Assembly: GCA_012103495.1 (NCBI GenBank)
Contig: WLWR01000007.1
Span: forward strand, 1-19,574
Direction: 5' to 3'
DNA length: 19,574 nt
Source: Legionellales bacterium
Lineage (GTDB): Bacteria; Pseudomonadota; Gammaproteobacteria; WLWR01
A model generated the notes under the pieces. It was not told where the DNA came from and searched no databases. It was given only the letters and a program-made list of their open reading frames with translations. How positions within the stretch are numbered: position 1 is the first letter of the stretch; each line of letters begins with the position of its first letter. Positions 6,670-15,807 of this stretch are shown one piece after another. Position numbers and translations under genes: made by a program.

Positions 6670-8016
6670 CTACTGACCGGCAATGGTCATTTGCTCAATC
6701 AACATCGAACCGGTACGAATCATCTGCCGATTGTCCAAATCATTACTGATGGCAACAATGTTTTGCAACATGTCTGGCAAGCGTCCAGCGATGGTAATTT
6801 CATGGACCGGAAATTGAATTTCACCCTGCTCTACCCAAAAGCCAACTGCTCCTTGTGAAAAATCACCCGTAACCAAATTAACCCCATGCCCCATGGTTTC
6901 CGTCACCAGCAATCCCGTGTCCATTTTGTCTAGCAATTGGGCTTGCGTCAGCGGTTGCGGTTGTATCAATATATTGTGAATACCACCGGCGTTGCCCGTG
7001 GTTTGCATGCCCAATCGACGTGCCGAATAGCTACCCAGCACGTAACCTTGCAACACCCCTGCATCAACCAATGTACGTGCTGTCGTTTTCACTCCTTCAT
7101 CATCAAATGCTGCACTGCCCCATCCTTTATCCAGCCATGGATCTTCGGTGAGTGTCAAATGAGTTGGAAAAATTTGTTTCCCTAAACAATCCACCAAAAA
7201 ACTGGCACGACGATACAATAAACCACCGCTGATGGCGCGGATAAAATAATGCAATAATTGCGCGGCAATTTCTGGAGTTAAAATCACTGGCCAGCGTCCG
7301 GTCGGCAGTCGCCGAGCATCCAATCGATCCAAGGTTCGCTGCGCGGCAAGCATAGCCACTTGATTGGTCGACCATAAATCTTGCGGATCACGAGCTGTCG
7401 TGTAAGCATAATCACGCTGCATGCCCTGCGCATCTTTGGCCACCAACACACAATTGAGTGAGTGACGGGAAGTACGTTGATGACCGACAAACCCCAAACT
7501 GTTGGCACAAACTTGCAAATGCTGCCCAGTGGCTAACGTCGCCCCTTCAGAATTAATAATGCGTTGATCATGGGTCAACGCTTCGGATTCACATTGCTTA
7601 GCCAATTCAATCGCTTGTTCAGCCGTAAGCGACCACGGATAGTACAGTGGCAACTCGGTAGCCGGTTTTGCCAACAAGGCTTCCTCAGCCAATCCAGTGT
7701 AAGGATCACCTTGGGTGGCTTTGGCTATATCGCACGCAGCCTCCACAATCTGGGTCAATGCTTCAGCGCTGGTGTCCGAGGAACTGGCATGCCCTTTTTG
7801 TTGATCAAAATATACGGTTAACCCCAAGCCTTTTTCTCGATGAAACTCAACCGTGTCTACTGCTCCCATCCGCACGCAACTGGACAATCCCGAGCTAAAA
7901 TTAACCGAGACTTCCGCCGCACTCGCACCGGCTTGCCGGGCTTGTTGTAATACTTGCTGCGTCAGTTGAGTGTATTGCTCAACGTCTTGATCCGTAATGG
8001 TTGGGGTTGCAGACAT
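6670..8016 (-). CDS. pmbA: Metalloprotease subunit PmbA/TldE
   Basis: PmbA (TldE) is the partner of TldD. In E. coli the TldD-TldE heterodimer degrades flexible peptides, finishing microcin B17 leader removal and clearing the antitoxin CcdA. The 448-residue protein has the usual length and family features: an N-terminal AEVSVNFSSGLSSCVRMGAVDTVEFHREKGLGLTVYF-like region (about residues 38-75, described here only by its pattern), the central RYDA-type strand-rich domain, and a C-terminal GHGVNLVTGDFSQGAVGFWV stretch. It lacks the HExxxH zinc motif, as expected, since TldD supplies it. The ATG at 8016 has GAGGAA about 8 bases upstream. It belongs with yhdP, nit and tldD, but an opposite-strand gene separates it from tldD here, so it needs its own promoter in 8017-8136. 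Confidence 0.94.
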   Translation of the reverse strand: MSATPTITDQDVEQYTQLTQQVLQQARQAGASAAEVSVNFSSGLSSCVRMGAVDTVEFHREKGLGLTVYFDQQKGHASSSDTSAEALTQIVEAACDIAKATQGDPYTGLAEEALLAKPATELPLYYPWSLTAEQAIELAKQCESEALTHDQRIINSEGATLATGQHLQVCANSLGFVGHQRTSRHSLNCVLVAKDAQGMQRDYAYTTARDPQDLWSTNQVAMLAAQRTLDRLDARRLPTGRWPVILTPEIAAQLLHYFIRAISGGLLYRRASFLVDCLGKQIFPTHLTLTEDPWLDKGWGSAAFDDEGVKTTARTLVDAGVLQGYVLGSYSARRLGMQTTGNAGGIHNILIQPQPLTQAQLLDKMDTGLLVTETMGHGVNLVTGDFSQGAVGFWVEQGEIQFPVHEITIAGRLPDMLQNIVAISNDLDNRQMIRTGSMLIEQMTIAGQ

Positions 8017-8095
8017 AATGAAAGTTCCTCAAAGGTCAATCTAAAAGTGACTATTGTAACGACAAAACCATAAGAGTGGTATTGCCTTAAGAACC

Positions 8096-8104
8096 TGATA
8101 AAAT
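8096..8104 (+). promoter_or_regulatory. Possible extended -10 promoter for the glycosidase-family gene
   Basis: TGATAAAAT fits an extended -10 box (TGn plus TAAAAT), about 32 bases before the start codon at 8137. The position where a -35 box would sit (GTGGTA) is a poor match. The spacing to the gene is reasonable, but no transcription start can be proved from sequence. Confidence 0.35.
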
Positions 8105-8136
8105 GCAACCACAATGAATCTCAACAAGTTGCTCAA

Positions 8137-8982
8137 ATGAAATTTATCTATGGATTGATCTGTACTTTGACAATGACCTTTTCATTGCCAGCCTATGCTC
8201 AAACACAATGGCAAGTGCTGCAACCGGGCTTGGAATATGCCGCCATTGCACTGAAGACCGAGCAAGCTTCCGGCAAGTTGCACGCATTTCGTTTTCAATT
8301 AACCGATTATCAATTGCACTTGGCTTTTGCTCAAGATTTAAAGCGTAAAGCAACCACCGTACGCCAATTGGCCACCCACCAACGCGCCTTGGTGGCAATC
8401 AACGGTGGCTTTTTTTCACCGGATCACACCATGTTGGGTTTGCGCATTCAAGACGGACATCAACTCAGTCCCTTGCAAGCCACCAGTTGGTGGGGCGTAT
8501 TTTACATAAAAAAAGGCAAACCGCGCATTGTCTCTCAACGCCAATATCATGCCAACGATCAAATCAATCTAGCGATTCAAAGCGGACCCCGCTTGTTAAT
8601 TAATGGTCGCATTCCCAAATTAAAACCAGGCCTTGCCGAACGCAGTGTAATTTGCATTGATCACAAGCAACGTATTTTATTAGCCATTACCCAAAATGTT
8701 CCCATCACAACCGAAGATTTAGCAGAGCAATTACGTCAACCCACTCACAAAGGTGGCTTGGGCTGTTATCAAGCATTAAATTTAGACGGTGGACACTCCA
8801 GTCAATTGTTCGCACACGTTGATCAATTTCGTTTGAGTATTACTGGATTTTCCGCAGTCACCGATGCATTGATTGTATTACCCACAGCAAATGCAGTGAG
8901 TGAAACAAGCCCTGCACCACCGGTGGTTACTATCCCCGACAGACAACGACGAGCTCACCTACAAACTTACAATTACTTTTAG
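8137..8982 (+). CDS. Secreted phosphodiester glycosidase family protein (NAGPA/DUF2233-like)
   Basis: The 281-residue protein has a clear Sec signal peptide (residues 1-21, cleavage after AYA) and no later membrane segment, so it should be periplasmic or exported. The family signatures are VAINGGFFSP (about 86-95), IQSGPRLLING (about 147-157) and ALNLDGGHSSQL (about 213-224), the last holding the characteristic DGG-SS. This domain occurs in the human uncovering enzyme that removes GlcNAc from mannose 6-phosphate and in many bacterial envelope proteins. The bacterial substrate is unknown here; cell-wall or surface-polymer phosphodiesters are likely. The last 35 residues are Pro- and Arg-rich. 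There is no clear ribosome binding site before the ATG. It is the only plus-strand gene within the otherwise minus-strand pmbA-tldD-nit-yhdP group, and its stop lies 8 bases from the convergent tldD stop. Confidence 0.88.
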   Translation: MKFIYGLICTLTMTFSLPAYAQTQWQVLQPGLEYAAIALKTEQASGKLHAFRFQLTDYQLHLAFAQDLKRKATTVRQLATHQRALVAINGGFFSPDHTMLGLRIQDGHQLSPLQATSWWGVFYIKKGKPRIVSQRQYHANDQINLAIQSGPRLLINGRIPKLKPGLAERSVICIDHKQRILLAITQNVPITTEDLAEQLRQPTHKGGLGCYQALNLDGGHSSQLFAHVDQFRLSITGFSAVTDALIVLPTANAVSETSPAPPVVTIPDRQRRAHLQTYNYF

Positions 8983-8990
8983 AATGCAAC

Positions 8991-10445
8991 TTAGGCTGCA
9001 CCACCCACGGTTAATTCATCCACTTTCAGGGTGGGTTGACCAACACCTACGGGCACGCTCTGTCCTTCTTTGCCGCAGGTACCAATGCCACCATCCAATT
9101 GCAAATTGTTGCCAACCATAGACACTTTGGTTAATACGGTGGGCCCATCGCCAATTAAGGTGGCATCTTTGATTGGACGAGTCACTTGACCATTCTCAAT
9201 CAAATATCCCTCGCTGACAGAAAACACAAATTTGCCGGATGTGATATCCACTTGACCGCCGCTAAAATTAACCGCGTAAATGCCACGCTCCACCGATTGA
9301 ATAATTTCTTCCGGCGCATATTGACCTGCCAACATATAGGTATTGGTCATACGTGGCATAGGCGTATGAGCATAAGATTCACGTCGGCAGTTACCAGTTG
9401 ACTGCATCCCCATCAATTGTGCATTCAATTTATCTTGCATGTAACCTACCAAAATACCATCTTCAATCAATGTGGTGCACTGAGTCGGTGTGCCTTCATC
9501 ATCCATGGTGAGGGAACCACGTCGACCGGTTAAGGTGCCATTATCAACCACGCTCACACCTGGCGCGGCCACTCGCTCCCCCAATCGATTGCTAAATGCC
9601 GAAACACCTTTGCGATTAAAATCACCTTCCAATCCATGCCCCACCGCTTCATGCAATAAAACACCAGGCCAACCCGGACCTAACACAACCGGCATGCTAC
9701 CAGCGGGTGCAGGGATTGCTTGTAATTTTAAAACAGCCTCACGCACCGCCTCACCCGCGTAGTGCAAAGGATAGTGATAATCGTTTTCGGTAAACAAAGA
9801 AAAATCACTGCGGGCCCCCCCTCCGCAAAATCCTTGCTGACGTTGATCACCCTCTTCCACAATCACCGACACCGACAATCGCACCAAAGGACGCACATCG
9901 GCAGCGATCACCCCATCGCTTTGTACCGTCAGTACCACATCGTAACGACCGACCAACGTCGCATTCACTTGATGCACCCGATGATCCAACTGGCGCGCGT
10001 GTCGATCGATTTGATGCAAAATGGCAATTTTATCTGCTTTGCTCAAACTCGCCAGTGGATTCACCGCAGGATACATCGCTGGGATTATTTGTGGACGCCA
10101 CACTGGCACAGCAGATGTTGTTTGTCCTTGTCCAGCAATACTTCTGGCAGCCTGCGCTGCTTGAGTCAATGCCGGATACAGTAAGTCATCGGCATAAGCA
10201 AACCCAACGGTTTCTTGCGCAATCGCACGAATGCCAACACCCTTGTTGATGTTAAAACCGGCTTCTTTAACTTTACCATCTTCTAACGACCACGATTCAT
10301 GATAAGTATTTTGTAAATACAAATCGGCTTGCGTAATGGTTTGACCTAACAATTGTCCAAGCACTTGATGCAAATCATGTTGGGTTAGATCGGCTGGCTC
10401 TAACAAAATTTGTTGAGCCAAAGTCAAAGAAGAAGCGTCTGTCAT
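8991..10445 (-). CDS. tldD: Metalloprotease TldD (catalytic subunit)
   Basis: TldD is the zinc-binding subunit of the TldD-TldE protease, which trims unstructured peptides in the cytosol. The 484-residue protein shows the family N-terminus (DLYLQNTYHESWSLEDG near 41, GVGIRAIAQETVGFAYAD near 69) and the zinc motif LLHEAVGHGLEGDF, with HEAVGH at about 265-270. The C-terminal region has NTYMLAGQYAPEEII and NFSGGQVDITSGKFVFSVSEG. The start at 10445 fits the E. coli N-terminus and lies five bases after the nit stop codon. An upstream TTG at 10475 would overlap nit and is rejected. The ribosome binding site is weak, so translation is probably coupled to nit. Its partner pmbA is about 1 kb away on the same strand. 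Confidence 0.95.
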   Translation of the reverse strand: MTDASSLTLAQQILLEPADLTQHDLHQVLGQLLGQTITQADLYLQNTYHESWSLEDGKVKEAGFNINKGVGIRAIAQETVGFAYADDLLYPALTQAAQAARSIAGQGQTTSAVPVWRPQIIPAMYPAVNPLASLSKADKIAILHQIDRHARQLDHRVHQVNATLVGRYDVVLTVQSDGVIAADVRPLVRLSVSVIVEEGDQRQQGFCGGGARSDFSLFTENDYHYPLHYAGEAVREAVLKLQAIPAPAGSMPVVLGPGWPGVLLHEAVGHGLEGDFNRKGVSAFSNRLGERVAAPGVSVVDNGTLTGRRGSLTMDDEGTPTQCTTLIEDGILVGYMQDKLNAQLMGMQSTGNCRRESYAHTPMPRMTNTYMLAGQYAPEEIIQSVERGIYAVNFSGGQVDITSGKFVFSVSEGYLIENGQVTRPIKDATLIGDGPTVLTKVSMVGNNLQLDGGIGTCGKEGQSVPVGVGQPTLKVDELTVGGAA

Positions 10446-10450
10446 AATGG

Positions 10451-11254
10451 TTACTCGCGTTCGTGTTGTAAACAAGGAAATTGGTCGCGCAACGTTTGCA
10501 ATCGGGCCAAATCAATATCCCCCATCGCAATGCCTGGTTGGACGTCACAGTTTGCTATGATGTCTCCCCACGGCTCAACCACAAAACTGTGTCCATACGT
10601 TTGCCGTTGCCCAGCATGTTCACCCGTTTGATTGGCGGCCAATACATAACATAAATTTTCAATGGCACGTGCGCGTACCAACACCTGCCAATGCGCAGCC
10701 CCAGTGGTTTGGGTAAACGCTGCTGGACATGCTATCACGTCACACCCTTGTAACGCGAGCTTACGAAACAATGTCGGGAAACGCAGGTCATAACACACAC
10801 TCAAACCAATGCGTCCCAACGGCGTGTCTACCCATACGGACTGATCACCGGCGACAAACACCGCCGATTCGCAATACGATTCGCCACCGGCCACTTGCAC
10901 ATCAAACAAATGCATTTTGTCATATCGAGCCACGCAAACACCGTGTGGATCAAACATCAAACAACTGGCGGTCACTTTATGCTCAGTTGCTAGCAAAGGC
11001 AGTGTTCCACCGACCAACCAAACATTATATTGTTGAGCTTGCTGCTGTAGAAATGTTTGAATGGGACCGTCTGAATAGACTTCAGCAATCTCAATCAGTT
11101 GTGTATTAACGGCTGGCATGCAAGCAAAATTTTCCGGTAGCACAATGAGTTTCACCCCCGTGCTTGCCGCCTGTGCAATAAATTGTTGAGCACGCTTTAA
11201 ATTGCTTGTCACCTCATCGCTGCTAGTCATTTGAATCACGGCGGCGCGATACAT
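10451..11254 (-). CDS. Nit-family carbon-nitrogen hydrolase (probable deaminated glutathione amidase)
   Basis: Members of this nitrilase-superfamily branch (Nit1, E. coli YbeM) hydrolyse the amide of deaminated glutathione, a metabolite-repair reaction; omega-amidases are close relatives. The 267-residue cytosolic protein carries the complete catalytic triad in its normal contexts: Glu41 in VLPENFACM, Lys113 in RYDKMHLFDV and Cys154 in IGLSVCYDLRFP. The start at 11254 (MYRAAVIQM) is supported by AGGAG 8 bases upstream and by family alignment. The open frame extends 37 codons further into yhdP with no support. yhdP ends 10 bases upstream and tldD begins 5 bases downstream, so the three form an operon. 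The order yhdP-nit-tldD is also found in pseudomonads. The exact substrate is inferred from the family. Confidence 0.92.
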   Translation of the reverse strand: MYRAAVIQMTSSDEVTSNLKRAQQFIAQAASTGVKLIVLPENFACMPAVNTQLIEIAEVYSDGPIQTFLQQQAQQYNVWLVGGTLPLLATEHKVTASCLMFDPHGVCVARYDKMHLFDVQVAGGESYCESAVFVAGDQSVWVDTPLGRIGLSVCYDLRFPTLFRKLALQGCDVIACPAAFTQTTGAAHWQVLVRARAIENLCYVLAANQTGEHAGQRQTYGHSFVVEPWGDIIANCDVQPGIAMGDIDLARLQTLRDQFPCLQHERE

Positions 11255-11264
11255 ACGGCTTCTC

Positions 11265-14200
11265 CTACGGTGTTTTAATTTGTGGCTCATCCCATGAACC
11301 AGTGATTTGATAGATCGTACCACCGGTTTCCCGACGTCCCAAACTAACCAATTGATCAGCGACAAACGCCGCCGCCCCTACCAATGGATTGATGGCAAAG
11401 GTTGCAAGAATGGGCAAACTGCCAGTCAGATAGGGAACCACTCGTAATGTTAAGTCGTAAGTTTCATCCGCTAAATTTACTTCTCCTTGTGCAGCAATAT
11501 AAACCACACTGCCTTTTAAGGAAGTATCTTGAGTGGATAACACACCATCCGCTAAATGGGTATGTCCCTGTAAAACATTAAACCCCAATCCTTTCTGAGT
11601 TAAGTCGTCAAAATCCAACGCCAAACGCCGCCAAAATGATTGCAAACTTAAGATATTAAGCATTTTCCCCAAACCAATTTTTTCTTCCACAGCTTGCTCT
11701 AAACCGGTCAAGCGACCTCGCTCAAATTTAAATTTAAAATCACCTTCGGTGTTTGCCAAAACAAATTGGGTCGGTTTATTCGGCCAGGTAAAATCAAATT
11801 CAATTTTTGCCAATTTACTTTCCAACATGGCTTTCGGGCGGATAATCTGTAGAAACTGGGTGAATTGCGTACTGGTTAACTTGCCTTTTAATTGGGTGAT
11901 GGATTGTTGGTTTTGTTCACGCCAAGATCCTGTTAACACCACTGCAGCCAAATTATTGCGAATGGCTAGTTGCTCCACCGTTACTTGATTAGCGTCTCGA
12001 TCAACATCCATAAGCAACCGCAGGTAACCTAACGATTGATTGTTATAATACAAATCCTCGACGGTTAAATCCAAAGGTGGTAAATCAATCGGCGAAAAAT
12101 TCCAATCGCCTGTCGCAGCATCAGCCAACGGTGGTAAAGACAAATACCGTAAATTAGCACGCAATCCATTAAGGTAATGCTCCGTCAAATAGATATCACC
12201 TTCCACTTGCTCACTGGCCAAATCAATTCGCCATACAGGCGCTGCGTGATGAACTTGAATATTCAAATCATTCCAAGTTTGTTGCGCCAGCTCCAATTGA
12301 CCAATAGTCACATCAATCAGAGCCAGCGTGCTCAGATCCAAAGCGTTTGCTGAACTGTCATTGGAAGCGGTACCCTCGGGCATATACTTGGTCATAGCAG
12401 CTTGCCAAGCACTGATCGAAAGTGCAGGCAAATAGCCGGTGATTTGCCATCCATTTTCCGTTGGCAACGGCACTTGCATGGAACCAAGTTTAATTTCACC
12501 GTGCGGCAATCGCATACCATTGTCAGTAAATTCAATCCAAGTACGACCGCTTAACAAGTCAATGATCCGAAATTGCAAATCGATCGGTTGATCCAATGAA
12601 AAATTTGTGGTGACTTCAATCGGTTTAACCTCTGTTTGCTCCTTGTGCAGGGGTGCAGGCAAATGCGAAGCAATCCCGACTAAATCGCTAGACCAATGAA
12701 ATTGATGTTGCGCCGCTTCATCGGAATAAAATTTAAATTGTGCCTGATAATGTGTTTGCCCATTGATCATTTGTGACCAAGGTGCAACTGCCATCAATGA
12801 TGCGAGATCCAATGCCCCTTGCACATCTGCTAATACCAAATAACCATTGTCCGCAGGCTCGGTGGTCAGCGCCAATTGCAATGGTTGCTCCCATAATTTT
12901 GCCTGCAAATGACTTGCCACAATGCCTTGCGCATCAAAATTGACTTGACCGGATACATCGGTCAAATCCACCGACCACTGTGGAAACTCAATTTGATTGT
13001 GAGCAAACTGCAATGCTCCTTCTACAGCCAAATCAATCTCTTGATTTCCTAAAAATTCAATTCGTGCCATTAAATCCAAGTCTAAAGCCCCATAGACTTC
13101 CAAATGTTTAAGCATGGCTAAATCCCCCGCCAAGGGACTGGCTTGCACAAAATTCATCGCCGCTCCTGGCTCCAAGGGTAATTGCCCTTTAACGGTTAAG
13201 ATATCGCGTCCTCCCAAATCATCCAAAACCGCTTGGATACCATCAACAGAGTTTTGTGCAACAAATCCACTGTCCACTCGCCCAATCATTTGATTGTTAT
13301 GAAAAATCAACTGGCCATTGAGCTCCTCGGCTTTGGGCCAACCTTCAAAATAAGTCAAATCCACATCACTGACTTGGACATCTACCAGCAATTCTCCCTC
13401 GCCATTGGCAAATGGATAATCCAGCAATCGCCCCTGCAACCACACATCACCCGATGCGGCACCACTGTCAGCAAAATCAGTTAAATATTCATAAAGGGTC
13501 GGCGGTAGCAATGGTTTGGGTAACACACGTCCTAATTGATCAGCAGCAAAATAAACCACTTGTGCGTGCACATCTAAAGTAGGATCTGCGTATGGTTCTT
13601 GCTGATGAATGCGCCAATGCTCACCTTGTAACGTCAACCAATCGGTGGTAACCAAAGGATGTTGGATGGACAAATGCCACCCCGTTGCTTCTCGTTGCCA
13701 ATGCGCATCGGCCTGCAATTGAATGAATTCAAGTGGCGCTTCCAACCAAGTAGGCGCATTCACAACGACCTGTTCACTGTCCAATTGCAGCAAGATTTTT
13801 TCAGGTGACGCTTGTAACTGTCCTCGTAAATGATCAACACCGGGAATATTATCGACGGCTTGCCAACCCAAATCATTAAATTGAGCAGCCACTTGCCAAT
13901 GCGTTATAGGTTGCTGTGGACGAGTAACCCATTGTGCTGTCAACTGAGTAAATTCACCCGTGGGTTGCCAACGATGCCAAAGGGCTAAATGTTCTTCTGT
14001 GACCAACCAAGGAGCAAACCACGCCGAATTTATTTCTGGAACTTGCAATTGATAATGATCGGCATTTTTTTCATAGCGAAAGCTCAATGGCACTGCTTGA
14101 TGCCAATCAATTTCATGCCCGGTCAATGACCAACCCTGCACCAACCGTTCGTAAAATAACGAACCTGACCATCGGTTCATCAAAGGCATGCGCTGGTCAT

Positions 14201-15092
14201 CCTGCTCAAACGCCAAATCATCGATTTTAAATTCCAACTGTGCCGCATCAATTTGATTGTCAGTCAATTGTGCCCACAATTTTATACCCGCTTGTCCTTG
14301 CAACGTTTGATAAATAGGCTGCCACTGCTGCGGCAATCCTTGCGCCTCGGGTAACCATTGCTCAATCACCAATTGATCGGCTTGTAAATAAACATCACCA
14401 CTCCAATTAAATGACATAGGGGACTGATTGCGCACAGTGGCATCAAAATAAATTTGCGTTGGGATGGCTTGATCGATTGTGAATTGTCCTTGAACCCGAT
14501 AACGATGATTTAAATATTGTTGAAAGGTGAAATTTAATTCTTCAATTGTGGTTTGCAGCCCCGTGTCATCTTCAAATGTAATGGTTAAATCACGGACCAC
14601 GATGGCCGACTGTTGCATTAACCAGATGATGATCCCTTGTGATTCTAATTGAGCGTCAGGATCGGACTCAGCCGAATGAGTATAAAGAGAGTCTCCGGTC
14701 AACTGCAACTGATTTGCCTGGGTTTGTTTGGCATATAACTGTGCCCCACTGATCACGATATAACCGGGGATAATTTGTCGACGCAGCATACTGCTAATAA
14801 CGCTGATTTGCACTTCTAATTGTTGTAAATGCAGGATCGGCTGATCATCTGCATCATCCAACATGGCCACCCCTTCCATCTGGATCACCGGTGAAAACCC
14901 GCGCCAAACAATAACAATAGAATCAATGGCAACCGGCCGCTCTAAAATGTCGCTGGCAATTCGTTCAATTTCGCCACGATACTGGCTCACCAAGCCACCA
15001 GCCAAGTGCAAACTGGTCTGAACAATAGCAAATAAAATCACCATTGCCGCCACCATCAGCCAGACTCGCTTGAGCGCTCGCTTGTTTAACAA
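11265..15092 (-). CDS. yhdP: AsmA-family protein YhdP, envelope phospholipid transport
   Basis: YhdP is a long inner-membrane-anchored, periplasm-spanning beta protein. With its AsmA-like paralogues TamB and YdbH it moves phospholipids to the outer membrane in E. coli. The protein has 1275 residues, close to the family length. One N-terminal membrane anchor (about residues 10-32) precedes the family region ERPVAIDSIVIVWRGFSPVIQM, then a very long strand-rich region (DUF3971-type). An AsmA-like C-terminus follows with GDFKFKFERGRLTGL, LNILSLQSFWRRL and YDLTLRVVPYLTGSLP. The start appears to be a TTG at 15092, preceded by AAAGG about 9 bases away; no ATG lies close by in frame upstream of the anchor. 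It heads the yhdP-nit-tldD unit. Confidence 0.93.
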   Translation of the reverse strand: MLNKRALKRVWLMVAAMVILFAIVQTSLHLAGGLVSQYRGEIERIASDILERPVAIDSIVIVWRGFSPVIQMEGVAMLDDADDQPILHLQQLEVQISVISSMLRRQIIPGYIVISGAQLYAKQTQANQLQLTGDSLYTHSAESDPDAQLESQGIIIWLMQQSAIVVRDLTITFEDDTGLQTTIEELNFTFQQYLNHRYRVQGQFTIDQAIPTQIYFDATVRNQSPMSFNWSGDVYLQADQLVIEQWLPEAQGLPQQWQPIYQTLQGQAGIKLWAQLTDNQIDAAQLEFKIDDLAFEQDDQRMPLMNRWSGSLFYERLVQGWSLTGHEIDWHQAVPLSFRYEKNADHYQLQVPEINSAWFAPWLVTEEHLALWHRWQPTGEFTQLTAQWVTRPQQPITHWQVAAQFNDLGWQAVDNIPGVDHLRGQLQASPEKILLQLDSEQVVVNAPTWLEAPLEFIQLQADAHWQREATGWHLSIQHPLVTTDWLTLQGEHWRIHQQEPYADPTLDVHAQVVYFAADQLGRVLPKPLLPPTLYEYLTDFADSGAASGDVWLQGRLLDYPFANGEGELLVDVQVSDVDLTYFEGWPKAEELNGQLIFHNNQMIGRVDSGFVAQNSVDGIQAVLDDLGGRDILTVKGQLPLEPGAAMNFVQASPLAGDLAMLKHLEVYGALDLDLMARIEFLGNQEIDLAVEGALQFAHNQIEFPQWSVDLTDVSGQVNFDAQGIVASHLQAKLWEQPLQLALTTEPADNGYLVLADVQGALDLASLMAVAPWSQMINGQTHYQAQFKFYSDEAAQHQFHWSSDLVGIASHLPAPLHKEQTEVKPIEVTTNFSLDQPIDLQFRIIDLLSGRTWIEFTDNGMRLPHGEIKLGSMQVPLPTENGWQITGYLPALSISAWQAAMTKYMPEGTASNDSSANALDLSTLALIDVTIGQLELAQQTWNDLNIQVHHAAPVWRIDLASEQVEGDIYLTEHYLNGLRANLRYLSLPPLADAATGDWNFSPIDLPPLDLTVEDLYYNNQSLGYLRLLMDVDRDANQVTVEQLAIRNNLAAVVLTGSWREQNQQSITQLKGKLTSTQFTQFLQIIRPKAMLESKLAKIEFDFTWPNKPTQFVLANTEGDFKFKFERGRLTGLEQAVEEKIGLGKMLNILSLQSFWRRLALDFDDLTQKGLGFNVLQGHTHLADGVLSTQDTSLKGSVVYIAAQGEVNLADETYDLTLRVVPYLTGSLPILATFAINPLVGAAAFVADQLVSLGRRETGGTIYQITGSWDEPQIKTP

Positions 15093-15130
15093 TCGGGTAT
15101 ACCTTTAGAATACTGACGCATAAGGCGCAT

Positions 15131-15148
15131 AGTTTACCACATTTGTGG
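15131..15148 (-). promoter_or_regulatory. Possible yhdP promoter with an overlapping inverted repeat
   Basis: On the minus strand TGGTAAACT (15131-15139) resembles an extended -10 box about 40 bases before the yhdP start. It overlaps CCACA-tt-TGTGG (15137-15148), a 5-bp inverted repeat that could be a small operator. No good -35 box is present. Both assignments rest on pattern alone. Confidence 0.3.
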
Positions 15149-15297
15149 CTGATTTTAGCGATTAACCACTGTTATTCTGTAAATAACAAGCGCTTTCACA
15201 CCGGTTAAAAAACAAGGGTAACTGCAGTGGATGACGTCTTGGAAAACAAGTATGCTCTTATGCTTCATTGAATATAACTTTTTAGAGAGGACTCTGT

Positions 15298-15765
15298 ATG
15301 TTAACCATTGAACAACCCATCCCCAACATATCCTTTCAAGCAACCAATCAATTACAAGGCACTTTGGCAGATTTTCGCGGTCAAGCGCTGGTTTTGTATT
15401 TTTACCCCAAAGACAATACCCCTGGCTGCACTCGCGAAACAAAAGAGTTTCGTGATCATTATGCCCAATTTGTCGATTGCCAAACTCAAATTCTAGGCGT
15501 TTCGCGCGACAGCTTGGCATCGCATGAAAAATTCAAAACCAAATTAAACTTACCGTTTGAATTGATCAGCGACGCTGAAGAAACACTGTGCCAAGCATTT
15601 GATGTAATTCGATTAAAAAATATGTTTGGCAAAAAAATCCATGGGATTGAACGCAGCACCTTCCTCATTGATGCCCAAGGCCAACTCAAACAACAGTGGC
15701 GTAAAGTCAAAGTAGCCAATCATGTAGCGCAGGTACTGGCAGCGGCCAAATCATCGATAGGATAA
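15298..15765 (+). CDS. bcp: Bcp/PrxQ-type thioredoxin-dependent peroxiredoxin
   Basis: Bcp reduces hydrogen and organic peroxides with a reactive cysteine recycled by thioredoxin, in the cytosol. The 155-residue protein has the usual length and fold pattern: LVLYFYPKDNTPGCTRE with the peroxidatic Cys44, then QILGVSRDSLASHEKF, LPFELISDAE and GIERSTFLID with the conserved Arg. The resolving cysteine that many Bcp proteins carry five residues after the peroxidatic one is absent: Lys49 stands there. Cys60 and a later Cys in AEETLCQAF are the only others, so the mechanism may be one-Cys or use a different partner. The ATG at 15298 has GAGAGGA 6-7 bases upstream. It is monocistronic and divergent from yhdP. 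Confidence 0.94.
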   Translation: MLTIEQPIPNISFQATNQLQGTLADFRGQALVLYFYPKDNTPGCTRETKEFRDHYAQFVDCQTQILGVSRDSLASHEKFKTKLNLPFELISDAEETLCQAFDVIRLKNMFGKKIHGIERSTFLIDAQGQLKQQWRKVKVANHVAQVLAAAKSSIG

Positions 15766-15807
15766 AATGCTGGGGGCTCAAAGGATAATGTATTCATTCT
15801 GAGGGCC

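Noticed and set aside
9762..10184. 140-codon plus-strand frame inside tldD
   Set aside because: It is opposite a well-conserved TldD region; its His/Arg-rich product is typical of antisense reading.
11255..11365. 37-codon N-terminal extension of the Nit-family gene
   Set aside because: The family N-terminus and an AGGAG site both place the start at 11254; the extension overlaps the conserved end of yhdP.
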